From: Gemmatimonadota bacterium
GTDB lineage: Bacteria; GCA-2686955
Direction of reading: 5' to 3'
Length of the DNA: 16,178 nucleotides
NCBI GenBank assembly: GCA_002686955.1
Contig: NYZA01000122.1
Location: forward strand, 1-16,178
Shown: piece by piece, positions 1 to 8,600 of the stretch
How positions within the stretch are numbered: the first letter of the stretch is position 1
Layout: each line of letters opens with the position of its first letter
Translations under genes and position numbers: made by a program
Notes under the pieces: model-generated
Database searches by the model: none
Told to the model about the DNA's origin: nothing
Seen by the model: only the letters and a program-made list of their open reading frames with translations

Positions 1-69
1 CGGGACGCTGGAAACTCACTCCGACTAACCACGTAGATATGAAAGGGATTTCTGCCACACCCCACTAGC

Positions 70-1455
70 TCAGATTCCCCAATCGCTGCCAGGGCCGCCG
101 AACGCGCCCACGTCGTTCATTGCCGAACCTCTCGCGAGCCCTCCTTCGTCCTCGAACTCAGGCGTCGGCTCTCCCGCGTCGATCGCCTCGGAGAGATCGC
201 CGAGGCCGAAGCCGCCCAACCGCCCCCACGCCTCCGCGTATGCCCGGAACGCCTCGGGAGCCGAGTCGGGGAGCTGATCCGCGCTGATCGCACCCGTGAA
301 GTCCGGGTCCGCGCGAAAGAGATTCGTGCCGCCCAACACGACATTCGAAGCGTCGCCCGCGCCTTCCTCGAAGAGATTGAAGCGTGCGAAAAGTTGTGAG
401 TAGGGGACCTCAACACTACGATAGTAGAGATCTTCACGGGCTGCGTCACCGACAGTACCCACTCCGTTGTATGTGAAAACATTGTTGCGCACATCCGCCA
501 CGATCCGAACGCCTACACAGCTCCCATCGGCGAATCGGTAGACCACAGGATTGACCTTGAGGCCCGATGCTTCCTGCCACGAGAATATATTGTTGTAGAC
601 TCGTAGCGCTTCGTCGCCTTGCATTCCTTCGAGGCTCAAACCGTAACCCGGATCGAGTGTCGCCAAGACGACATTGTTCTCGAAGAGCACGTTGTTCCCG
701 AGCTGGAAATGGAAACCAACATTGTAGTTCTTTACAATGATCGAGTGGCGCACGATGAAGTCTCGAGCGGCGGTCGTGTGGACACCTTCGTCTCCGTTGA
801 ATCCGATCAGAGTGTCGTAGATCCCACCATCGACTCGGTAAAGATTGGCTCCGTCGGAGATGCAATTCACGATGGCGCAACCGGTCATGGTGACTCGGGA
901 TCTGGCCTGTTCGAGAAGCAGCTCGCTGACGGCGCCCCAGTGGCCGTCGCATCGGTGGGTTCCCGTGCGGGTTCCGACTTGGACGCCGATTCGGCAGCGC
1001 TGCACGGCAACCGAGCTCAGCATCAGGTCGAGTAGCACTTCGTCATCGTTGCGATCCGCCGTGTTTCCGAGGATTCCGTAGCGCCTCGTGCCTAGTCCGT
1101 CGATCGAAAGTTTTTCGATGCGTACCGTGGCCGCGTCGCCCGCGGTCGCATCGATGGTCACGATCGGATTAAATGTCTCATCGCCCGTGAGCACCGGCAG
1201 AGGAGCGTTGGGCATAGCGGTGAAAACGATGTCGTTGAGACGTGCTGTATCGATCGAGATCGATTCGTCGTAGGGTGATTCCGTTCCGTCGATCATCAAG
1301 GTGTCGCCGGAGACGGCGGCATCGATCGCTGCCTGAATCGATGCGAACTCGTGGGGGATTTGGAGTGTTGCCGAACGAGCCGGAGAATGGGGACCGGCGA
1401 GCACGACGGCGGAGGCGAGGCTGACGAGCAGCGCTGGGTAGTGATTGCGAGACAT
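70..1455 (-). CDS. Secreted right-handed parallel beta-helix repeat protein
   Basis: A 461-residue protein with an N-terminal signal peptide: a basic start, a hydrophobic stretch at about residues 8-21, and a possible cleavage site after Ala29 (ARSA). Just after it comes the entry motif seen in many exported beta-helix proteins, with the pattern IP-x-FASIQAAIDAA-x-SGDT. Residues from about 110 to 340 alternate short beta strands rich in N, V and I (for example NNVLFENNVV, VYNNIFSW, VRNNVFTYNG), as expected for PbH1-type coils. The C-terminal part has the DAGEP and NDVGAFGGP motifs that often close such proteins. The protein probably acts outside the cytoplasm, either at the surface or secreted. 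No polysaccharide lyase catalytic signature is clear, so substrate and role are unknown. The ATG start is backed by a GGGAGAG ribosome site about 8 bases upstream. It is the last of three minus-strand genes, 93 bp after the Nudix/MBL gene. Confidence 0.85.
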   Translation of the reverse strand: MSRNHYPALLVSLASAVVLAGPHSPARSATLQIPHEFASIQAAIDAAVSGDTLMIDGTESPYDESISIDTARLNDIVFTAMPNAPLPVLTGDETFNPIVTIDATAGDAATVRIEKLSIDGLGTRRYGILGNTADRNDDEVLLDLMLSSVAVQRCRIGVQVGTRTGTHRCDGHWGAVSELLLEQARSRVTMTGCAIVNCISDGANLYRVDGGIYDTLIGFNGDEGVHTTAARDFIVRHSIIVKNYNVGFHFQLGNNVLFENNVVLATLDPGYGLSLEGMQGDEALRVYNNIFSWQEASGLKVNPVVYRFADGSCVGVRIVADVRNNVFTYNGVGTVGDAAREDLYYRSVEVPYSQLFARFNLFEEGAGDASNVVLGGTNLFRADPDFTGAISADQLPDSAPEAFRAYAEAWGRLGGFGLGDLSEAIDAGEPTPEFEDEGGLARGSAMNDVGAFGGPGSDWGI

Positions 1456-1503
1456 GACTTCTCTCCCGTCGATGGACCCCTGGTTTGGGTTCCAATGCCG
1501 ATC

Positions 1504-1527
1504 CAGGTCCGTCTTCCTGGTGACCTG
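1504..1527 (-). terminator. Weak hairpin between the Nudix/MBL gene and the beta-helix gene
   Basis: Arms CAGGTC (1504-1509) and GACCTG (1522-1527) form a perfect 6-bp stem with a 12-base loop, about 20 bases after the Nudix/MBL stop on the minus strand. No T-rich tract follows, so it is at best a pause or processing site and not a clear intrinsic terminator. It also lies in the leader of the beta-helix gene. Confidence 0.2.
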
Positions 1528-1548
1528 ATGGGAGAGAGAGCGGGAGCG

Positions 1549-3033
1549 TTACACCATCCGGTACCGCCCGCTTCGTCTGCCGACCTTCCCCTCCTGAACG
1601 AGCTTGCCCAGATGGGACAGGAGCGATCGCTCCGCCCAACGATGCAGCTCCACGGGAGTGTCGTCGTAAACCGCGGGGAGGAGCTCCGACAACGTTGCGC
1701 CCGCCTCCAAAGCGGCGAGCGATTGGAGCACTTTGTCTTCGCGCATCAGCCTGTGCGCGATCGTTTCGTCGAGCTTTCCGCGGGGATCGCCGATCGCGGC
1801 ACCGTGTGCTGGGATGAGGACCCGCGATTCCAGGCTCTTGATCCGGTCCAGGGAACGCAAATAGAGCGCCATATCGCCGTCGCTGGGGTCGATGATGATC
1901 GTGCCGACGGTCGCGACCATGTCTCCCACCACTGCCGCGTCGGTCGATCTGTCGTGGAACACCAAGTGGCCGGGTGCATGGCCGGGCGTAAAGACGACAT
2001 CCACACAGCGCCCGGGGTCGAGCTCGATGCTGTCGCCATCTTCGAGATGCTCGTCCACGATCGATCCCATCAACCTCGCGGTCTCGGGGTGGGCGGCGAT
2101 CGGCGTTCCGAGAGCTCGCGCGAGCTGATCAAGACCGCCGATATGGTCCCGGTGATGGTGTGTGAGCAGGATCTTCTCGATGCTGCGTCCCTCCCCCACC
2201 AAGGTTCGGAGGGTCGACTCCAGCCGGGCTTGCTCGTCAGCCCAGGGAGAGGCCGGATCGACGAGGGCGAGGCGTCGATCCCCCAAGATGACGCAGTTGG
2301 TGCGGGTCGCCGGAGGAAGCGTCGGGGTTCGCAAGGGAAGCACGCGTATGCCCGGGAGGAGCTCGTCCCTGGATTCGTCGTGATCGGTGATCCCGTCGAG
2401 CGATTCCGCGATTCGGGCGGCCGCCCTTTCGAACGAGCCATGCGCGCCCTCGATCCTTTCGAGCACGCGTCGGCCCGACGCGATCATCAGCAACTTCGAT
2501 TCGGCCCACGAGGCTAGGGGCGTCGCCGGTTTCGTCCACCCTCCCATGTCCAGCTCCGATCCGTCCGGGCAGGCGGCATCGGCCTCCCGCGCCGACCCGA
2601 TATCTACGAGGTAGTAGCGGATGCGGTAGCGATGCGACGAGAAGGCGGGAGTCGAGCGCGATCCCACCGCCCTCAAGTCGCACGCGTGAAGGGTGCCCCC
2701 GAGCCCGGAGAGCAGCTCGGCGAAGGAGATCGCACCGGACCGGAGATCCTCCCGGGCGCCCGCTCTCCCAACCGGCGCGCCGCCGCGGGCGATCCAGAGC
2801 CCTGCCTCTTCAAAGAGCTCTCTGGCGGCGGCCGCGCGATGCAGCGCTTCATCGCCAGTCGCACCCTTGACCGGAATCCGGCGGTCATTCTCGTCTACGC
2901 GGCCGCCGGGGAAGACATGGAAGCCTGAGAAAGGCTGGGCGTTCGGCGCGCGGCGCCCGCACCACACCTCGAGTCCACCTCGGACCGATCGGACCGGAAT
3001 GGCGACGGCCGCTTTGCGAACGTCTTCGCTCAC
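1549..3033 (-). CDS. Nudix hydrolase / metallo-beta-lactamase fold fusion with C-terminal winged helix
   Basis: A 494-residue fusion. Residues 5-90 form a Nudix fold: GG at 43-44 opens the box, and after an insertion the core REL-F-EEAG follows at R71-E72 to G78, with E72, E75 and E76 as likely metal ligands. Residues of roughly 215-420 form a metallo-beta-lactamase domain with HxHxDH at H292, H294, D296 and H297, then GHAPGHLVFH, a GD metal-bridging Asp, and a late PAH histidine. The last 70 residues resemble the winged-helix tail of LACTB2-like hydrolases. Likely roles are hydrolysis of a nucleotide- or CoA-linked pyrophosphate by the first domain and of a thioester, phosphodiester or RNA by the second; the substrate cannot be read from sequence. 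The GTG start chosen here shares one base with the fur stop (TAGTG), implying translational coupling; a TTG three codons upstream (3042) is possible. No good ribosome site is seen. Confidence 0.88.
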   Translation of the reverse strand: MSEDVRKAAVAIPVRSVRGGLEVWCGRRAPNAQPFSGFHVFPGGRVDENDRRIPVKGATGDEALHRAAAARELFEEAGLWIARGGAPVGRAGAREDLRSGAISFAELLSGLGGTLHACDLRAVGSRSTPAFSSHRYRIRYYLVDIGSAREADAACPDGSELDMGGWTKPATPLASWAESKLLMIASGRRVLERIEGAHGSFERAAARIAESLDGITDHDESRDELLPGIRVLPLRTPTLPPATRTNCVILGDRRLALVDPASPWADEQARLESTLRTLVGEGRSIEKILLTHHHRDHIGGLDQLARALGTPIAAHPETARLMGSIVDEHLEDGDSIELDPGRCVDVVFTPGHAPGHLVFHDRSTDAAVVGDMVATVGTIIIDPSDGDMALYLRSLDRIKSLESRVLIPAHGAAIGDPRGKLDETIAHRLMREDKVLQSLAALEAGATLSELLPAVYDDTPVELHRWAERSLLSHLGKLVQEGKVGRRSGRYRMV

Positions 3034-3476
3034 TACTGGCAATCAGGGCAAAGTCCGTAGAGTTCGTGTTTGTGCGAGTCCACTCGGAAGCCGTGCTCCC
3101 GCGCGATCTCGGCCTGACGTGCTTCGATCTCTTCCGATTCGAACTCCACGATCTTGCGGCACGAAGTGCAGATCAGGTGATCGTGATGGTGCTCGCCGAG
3201 CTCCGGCTCGTAACGGGTCAGGCCGTCACCGAACTGGAGCTCTACGACGAGGCCGGCATCTTTCAGGATTCGCAGCGTTCGGTAGACCGTCGAGTAACCA
3301 ACCCTCGGGTCGATCCTCCTCGCGGCGGCGTAGATCTCTTCGACTTTCGCGTGCTGGTTGTCGCCCAATACAACGCGGGCCACGAGCTCCCGTTGCCGTG
3401 TTCGCTTCAGACCCGCCGATCGCATGTAGGTGAGCAGCTGCTCGATTTTCGCGTCAACGCTCGATTGGCTTGGCAT
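3033..3476 (-). CDS. fur: Fur-family metal-responsive transcriptional regulator
   Basis: A 147-residue protein of normal Fur length. The N-terminal winged helix covers about residues 8-85, with recognition helix VGYSTVYRTLRIL at 59-71. The dimerisation and metal domain has the HHHDH cluster (96-100), C103-x2-C106 and a terminal C143-x2-C146, which together give a complete four-cysteine structural zinc site. E111 (KIVEF) occupies the position where PerR has Asp, which favours Fur over PerR; Zur cannot be fully excluded. As known for the family, it would repress iron-linked genes when metal-loaded. The ATG start has a GAGGG ribosome site four bases upstream. The downstream Nudix/MBL gene starts on its stop codon, so the two are probably made from one mRNA. 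The divergent upstream region contains an inverted repeat that could be an autoregulatory operator. Confidence 0.93.
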   Translation of the reverse strand: MPSQSSVDAKIEQLLTYMRSAGLKRTRQRELVARVVLGDNQHAKVEEIYAAARRIDPRVGYSTVYRTLRILKDAGLVVELQFGDGLTRYEPELGEHHHDHLICTSCRKIVEFESEEIEARQAEIAREHGFRVDSHKHELYGLCPDCQ

Positions 3477-3518
3477 AAGACCCTCGTGAATCGAAGCGTG
3501 TAACGCCTGGCTCCGATT

Positions 3519-3530
3519 CGATATCTATCG
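3519..3530. promoter_or_regulatory. Perfect inverted repeat (CGATA-TC-TATCG) between fur and the DUF488 gene
   Basis: Two 5-bp arms, CGATA and TATCG, flank a 2-bp centre. The repeat lies 43 bp upstream of the fur start and 20 bp upstream of the ATG at 3550. It is locally AT-rich inside a GC-rich window and sits where either divergent promoter could lie. It does not match the classical gammaproteobacterial Fur box closely. A binding site for Fur itself or for another dimeric regulator is inferred. Confidence 0.35.
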
Positions 3531-3549
3531 GATGCACGGTAGGAGTCTG

Positions 3550-4224
3550 ATGGCGATCGGTCAATGGGCACTATGGAATCCTATCCGCTCGACGGCTATG
3601 CTGAAGGACGCGCCCGTGACAGGCTCGATCTCATTGACGCAGACGATTCGACGGGCTCTCCGCCGCGGCGGACCGAGCATGTCGATCAACAAGCCCCCGA
3701 TTCGGTCATCGATGGAAGGCAACCCGATATACACGATCGGATATGGGTCGCGGAGCTTCGACGTTCTCTGTGCTCTGCTCTTCCGCTACGGAATAGGGGT
3801 GGTCGTCGACGTGCGATCCGAGCCCTGGTCGAAGCATCACCCCGAGTATCGGAAGCGGGAGCTGGCGACTGCTCTCTCCGTCGCCGGAATCGGTTTTTCC
3901 CACATGGGCCGAGAGCTGGGGGGGCGTCCCCGGGATCCCTCATTGCTCCGCGACGGCCGGCCCGATTGGGAGCTCGTTCGCCGCTCCGCACCCTTCCGTC
4001 TTTCGATCAACCGTTTGTGCGCGGCGGCTCGAGAAGGGCCGATCATGGCGCTGCTATGCGCGGAGCTCGATCCCGAGCGCTGTCACCGCAGCGGCGTGCT
4101 ATCCGATGCCCTGACGAAAGGGGGATTGGAGGTCATTCACATCCTTCCCGGGGACGAGACGATGGCCCACCGCGATCTCAGGCGGAGAAGGGGCGGACAG
4201 CAGCTAGAGCTTTGGATGGGCTGA
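3550..4224 (+). CDS. DUF488 family protein
   Basis: The DUF488 domain runs from the IYTIGYGSRSFD motif to the C-terminus. It contains VVDVRSEPWS, HMGRELGG and the family hallmark LLCAELDPERCHR near the end. The biochemical role of DUF488 is not settled, so no function is assigned. The start is uncertain. The ATG at 3550 has an AGGAG ribosome site (3541-3545) four bases upstream and is used here. It adds about 54 residues, rich in R and S, that are outside the domain. The ATG at 3712 (MEGNPIYTIG) would give the usual family length but has no visible ribosome site; 3598 and 3679 are other options. The proline dehydrogenase gene follows 24 bp after the stop on the same strand, so the pair is probably an operon, divergent from fur. 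Confidence 0.82.
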   Translation: MAIGQWALWNPIRSTAMLKDAPVTGSISLTQTIRRALRRGGPSMSINKPPIRSSMEGNPIYTIGYGSRSFDVLCALLFRYGIGVVVDVRSEPWSKHHPEYRKRELATALSVAGIGFSHMGRELGGRPRDPSLLRDGRPDWELVRRSAPFRLSINRLCAAAREGPIMALLCAELDPERCHRSGVLSDALTKGGLEVIHILPGDETMAHRDLRRRRGGQQLELWMG

Positions 4225-4248
4225 CATGGAGGGGGCCGGAGAACGTAT

Positions 4249-5190
4249 ATGGGTCTTGTCAGCACAGCGGTAGCGAGAGCGGTGCCGTACCTGCCGAAGA
4301 GTCTGGTGCGCAGGGTGAGTGATCGCTACATCGCCGGGGACCGCGTCGACCAGGCGATCGATGTGGTCCGCGACCTCAATGAGCGGGGCGCACGGGCGAC
4401 GATCGACGTGCTGGGTGAGGAAGCTGCCGACTTCAGCGCGGTCGAGGCGACCGTTGATCTCTATATCCATGTTCTGAACGAGATGGACCGGCTCCGGCTT
4501 GATTCGGGCATCTCGGTCAAGCCGACCGGGATCGGACTTCTGATCGACGAGGAGCGATGTGTCGCCGAGCTGCGCCGACTGATCTCGCATGCGCATTCGA
4601 TCGGTCGATATGTGCGGATCGATATGGAGGACTCGCGCGTGACCGACGCGACACTTCGGATCTTCAGCCGTCTGCGTTCGGAGTTCCCTCGTGTGGGGGC
4701 GGTGCTGCAGGCATGTTTGCGGCGAACGCCGGACGATGCGGCGCTTCTGGTAGAGGAGGGGGCGGACGTACGGCTCTGCAAGGGGATCTATCGAGAGCCT
4801 AAATCGATCGCATGGATCGACGCTGAATGCGTCCGCCGGAACTTTGTGCGCACCTTGGAGATCTTGCTGAAGGGGCAGGGGCACGTCGGCATCGCGACGC
4901 ACGACGAACTGTTAGTATGGGATTCGCTGGAGATGTTGCGCAGGAAGAGGACGCCGAGAAAGCGATACGAATTCCAGATGCTTCTCGGTGTGGACCGGGA
5001 GCTGGAGCAAGTGCTGCTCGATCGCGCCGAATCGCTCCGGCTCTACGTGCCTTTCGGCGAAGCCTGGTTCGAGTATTCGAGCCGACGTCTAAGGGAGAAC
5101 CCGGCCATCGCGGGGCACGTTCTTCGGGGCATGCTCAGGCGCTTCGACTCAGCGACTCGCGCTCCAACATTTGCTCCGCAAGAACGTTGA
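4249..5190 (+). CDS. Proline dehydrogenase, monofunctional FAD-dependent
   Basis: A 313-residue protein of the length of bacterial monofunctional proline dehydrogenases, which oxidise L-proline to pyrroline-5-carboxylate and pass electrons to the quinone pool. The (beta/alpha)8 barrel motifs appear in order: SVKPTGIG with K91, RIDMED with D125, LQACLRRT at 153-160, VRLCKG with K178, ATHDE at 216-220, EFQMLLG at 241-247, and LYVPFG with Y266 leading to YSSRRLREN with the substrate-binding pair R279-R280. Y266 matches the tyrosine that separates proline from hydroxyproline enzymes, so proline is the likely substrate. One odd residue is C156, where homologues have a tyrosine (E. coli PutA Y437). 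The ATG has a GGAGAA ribosome site five bases upstream. No pyrroline-5-carboxylate dehydrogenase gene is in the window. Its 3' end overlaps the convergent membrane protein gene by 56 bp. Confidence 0.9.
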   Translation: MGLVSTAVARAVPYLPKSLVRRVSDRYIAGDRVDQAIDVVRDLNERGARATIDVLGEEAADFSAVEATVDLYIHVLNEMDRLRLDSGISVKPTGIGLLIDEERCVAELRRLISHAHSIGRYVRIDMEDSRVTDATLRIFSRLRSEFPRVGAVLQACLRRTPDDAALLVEEGADVRLCKGIYREPKSIAWIDAECVRRNFVRTLEILLKGQGHVGIATHDELLVWDSLEMLRRKRTPRKRYEFQMLLGVDRELEQVLLDRAESLRLYVPFGEAWFEYSSRRLRENPAIAGHVLRGMLRRFDSATRAPTFAPQER

Positions 5191-5641
5191 TCTCCGCCAT
5201 CAGCTCCGCGTTTTCGGCGGCGACCCGGATCTCGATCGGGTAGGTCCAGAGATTGAAGGCGAGGGCGATGAGCGCGGAGGCCAGGTGGGGCATGGGGCCG
5301 CCGGTGCCGATGTCGACACGGGCTCCGAGCGCCGCTGTCAGGATGACCAGGAGCATGCTGAAGAGGGCGAAGGGGAACGCGCGGGCCTTGAAGCGTGCGG
5401 CACGGCGCTTGAGCTCCTCGGGGAGCCGGTGTCCATCGACCGCTTCGCCGATCCCGATTCCGGTCCCGATCAGATATGTGAAGACGGCGCAATGGGTGAT
5501 CAGCGTGAACACGGCAGCCGCCAATGCCACGCCGATATGGGCTCCACCGGGGGCGCCGGCCACATGTCCGAATCCGAGCACGGTTGCGATCGACAAGAGT
5601 CCGAAGTCGATCAGCGCCATCAAGGCGAGCAATCGGCTCAC
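5135..5641 (-). CDS. Uncharacterised four-helix membrane protein, coupled to tricorn
   Basis: A 168-residue protein with four predicted membrane helices at about 4-24, 35-58, 90-108 and 118-136, and a charged amphipathic C-terminal helix (139-165, AENAELMAEIN). A basic loop (72-88) lies between helices 2 and 3. Histidines H35 and H50 in helix 2 and H119 at the start of helix 4 are placed where metal or haem ligands could be, but no known haem-protein motif is complete. The motif HCAVFTYLIGTG in helix 2 resembles short uncharacterised bacterial membrane proteins I cannot name. The GTG start overlaps the tricorn stop (GTGA), the decisive reason for this start: in-frame sequence further upstream is a shadow of tricorn. 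The last 56 bp overlap the convergent proline dehydrogenase gene. Confidence 0.78.
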   Translation of the reverse strand: MSRLLALMALIDFGLLSIATVLGFGHVAGAPGGAHIGVALAAAVFTLITHCAVFTYLIGTGIGIGEAVDGHRLPEELKRRAARFKARAFPFALFSMLLVILTAALGARVDIGTGGPMPHLASALIALAFNLWTYPIEIRVAAENAELMAEINVLAEQMLERESLSRSA

Positions 5642-8600
5642 AATGCGGGTCGCCTCACACGCGGGGGAAGGGTCGGGAGCGTACGCTTCGGTCGCTCCCC
5701 CAAATTGGGCGATTCCGGCGACTCTCGGAGCAGCGTGATGATCTCGGCGATTCCGCGCTCGAGCTGGGGATCGCGCTCCGCAACATAGTCCTGGGGACGA
5801 TAAGGCACTTCGATATCGGGATCGGTGCCGTGACCCTCGACATCCCATGCGACATCGCTGAACCAGAACGAGAACTCCGGCTGGGTCGTGACCGTTCCGT
5901 CGACCAGGGCATGCCTCGGCCAGATGCCCACTACTCCGCCCCAGGTTCTGGTCCCGATGAGGGGACCGAGCTTCATCAGCTTGAAGCAGTGGCTGAAGAT
6001 ATCGCCGTCCGATCCGGCGAACTCGTTCGTCAGAGCGACCATCGGCCCCGGGATCGAGTCGGAGGGGTAGGGCTCCGGAACTCCCCACCGCGGTTGGGAA
6101 TAGCCGACCGGCTTGCGGGCCAGCTTCTCGAGGAGCAGCTGGGAAACGTGACCGCCGCGATTGAAACGGGCATCGATGATGAGCGCTTGCTTGCCGATCT
6201 CGGCCAGATAGTAGCGGTGGAACTCGGCGAAACCGTGCGGCCCCATGTCGGGCACGTGCACATATCCGATACGGCCCCCGCCTTCGCGGTGAACCCTCGC
6301 ACGATTGCGATCCACCCATTCCCTGTAGCGGGCCGGGCTCTCGTCGCGCAGCGCCTTGACCGACAAGGTGCGATCGCCGGGCTCGGACCTGATAGTCAGA
6401 GCGACCTCTCGGCCGGCCTGATGGACCATCGCCGCGCCCGGGGGAAACGACGCGCCCAGCTTCTTTCCGCCGATCGCTACGAGCAGATCTCCTTCGCTGA
6501 TGTTGATTCCGGGGCGACCCAGCGGCGAATCGCTACGTGCTGCCCAGGAATCACCTCGCACGATATGCGTAATTCGATAGGCACCGGAATCGGGATCGAA
6601 TTCGAAGTCGGCGCCCAGCAGACCTTGGTCGTATCGGGGGGACGGGCGGTAGTCGCCGGCCACTTCGTAGGCGTGCGAGGTTCCCAGCTCTCCCTGAACC
6701 TCCCAGAAGAGATCGGAGAGCTCCGAGCGGGTCGCGATCCGATCGAGCAGAGGCTCATAGCGCCGAAACACGCGCCGCCAGTCGACATCGGACAGATCGG
6801 CCGTCCAAAAATTGTCGCGAATCAAGCGCCAGTTCTCTCGAAACATCTGGCGCCATTCACTTCTGGGATCGACCTCCACACGAACACGATCGAGATCGAC
6901 CCATCCGCTCCTTCTTCCCTTCTCGGGGAGCTCGCTCCCGGGTGCCTCGAATGTTGGGAGCAGACGCAGGCGCTTCTTCCCGGAGCGATAGACGACGATG
7001 CGCCCATCGGTAGAGACATCGAAGCTGGAGATCTTCTCGGCGAATCGCTCTTCCTTCTGTTCCACCATGTCGAACATATGAAGGACGCCCTCCGGCCTTT
7101 CTTCGATCTCACAGAATTCCATCTCGATCGCTCCCGCGACCGGAATCGATGTGTAGAGAGCCTTGCCTAGACCTCCTCGAATGCGTGTGTACCGTCTTTC
7201 CGGCACCGGGAATGCAACGACACGGCGGTCGATCCCCTCCAGGTCGATTCGGGTCGCTTCATGTTCCTTGGAAGCGTCGGTCCCACCGTTCTCGCCCCGC
7301 TGCAGCGCCTCCTTCGCTCGCATCTCGTCTCCCACCGGTCGCGGATCCGGGACGAAAGGAGAAGGTGCGTCCTCTTGCAGAACGATGGCGAAGGGGCGCG
7401 CGCCGTGTGGAAAACCGAGATCGAAATGGTGGCTGTCGTAGACCGGATTGAACTCGCGGTACGATAGAAAATAGAGGTGCTTGCCTTCGGGATCGAAGCT
7501 GGGAGACAGATCGACGAATCCCGGGGCGGTGACATCGCGCGATTCCCCCGTGGACACCCGGTGCAGCTTCAACTGCATGCTCTGGATCGTCGCGCCAAAA
7601 GTGTAGCAGATCCAGTCACCATCCGGGGACCAGGCGATGTCGCCGATTCTCGCGAATTCGCTACGATCGATCAGAGTGTGTGCTGCGTTTTCCAAGTCGA
7701 CGAGGAATAGCTCGAAGCGCTGATTCGCGACCGCGGCTAGATTCCCCCTTGGCGAGACCTTCATGAGTGTCGCGAGGCCGAGATCGAAATTCTCGAGCCG
7801 TCGGGGCACATCGTCTCCGGCGATATCGTGGATCTCGATCGACTCCTCGCCGGTCTCGTCGGAGATGCAGACCAGATGATCACCGCTGCTCTTCCATTGG
7901 ACCGACCGATACCGTGTACCGTGCGCCTTCCCATGCTGCAACACGGCCCCTTCCCATCCGGCGAAAGTGTGCATCTGGCCTCGGATGGTGGCGGCGAGCG
8001 AATGGCCGTCGGGGTGGATCGATATGCTCGCCAGATAGTCGCCGGCCGATGCGAAGCGTCGATTCAGCTCGGTTCGGGAGCTGTTCAAGCGCACGTCGAT
8101 CTTCTCCGGCTCGTCCGCGTCCGGGTCGAGGAGATAGAGATCCCCTCCGGCGTGGTACACAATCCGCTCGCCGTCGGTGGTCGGGTTGCGGGCGTAGAAC
8201 TCGTCGTGGTCGCTGTGTCTGCGCAAGTCCTCGCCGGTCGCGAGGCAGGAGTAGATATTTCCGATCCCCTCGTGGTCGGACAGAAAGTAGAGCCGCTCCC
8301 CGATCCACATCGGCCACCCGAGATTGCCGTCGATCTCGATCAGGGGACGGTACTCGCCCTCACCGGTGGGATCGATCCAGAGGCGACCACTGGTTCCGCC
8401 TCGGTATCGCTTCCATCGCGCCGCGTCGAGGCCGTTTCGTCCCAGAACGATCGCTCCGTGCGGCCCAAGCGCGATGGTCAGGGCCTGACCGGTGCCGAGC
8501 GGGGAGGGGTGTCCGCCCTCGCGGGGGAGCTCGTAGATCTCGTGCAGGCCGTCGAAAGGCTTGCCATGACTCGATGCGAAGAGGATCCGGTCGCCATCGC

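Noticed and set aside
1351-2517. A 388-codon open frame on the plus strand.
   Set aside because: It lies opposite the Nudix/MBL and beta-helix genes, has no family motif, and arises from the high-GC codon pattern of the real genes.
3033-3476. Assignment of the Fur-family protein as PerR or Zur.
   Set aside because: Glu111 replaces the Asp of PerR, and no zinc-uptake genes are nearby; Fur is the best general call, though Zur is not fully excluded.
5642-6319. N-terminal extension of the four-helix membrane protein.
   Set aside because: This part is the shadow frame of tricorn, rich in Arg and Pro. The protein-like sequence starts exactly at the GTGA overlap.
5524-7170. A 548-codon open frame on the plus strand.
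   Set aside because: It is antisense to the catalytic part of tricorn, whose active-site residues are all intact on the other strand.
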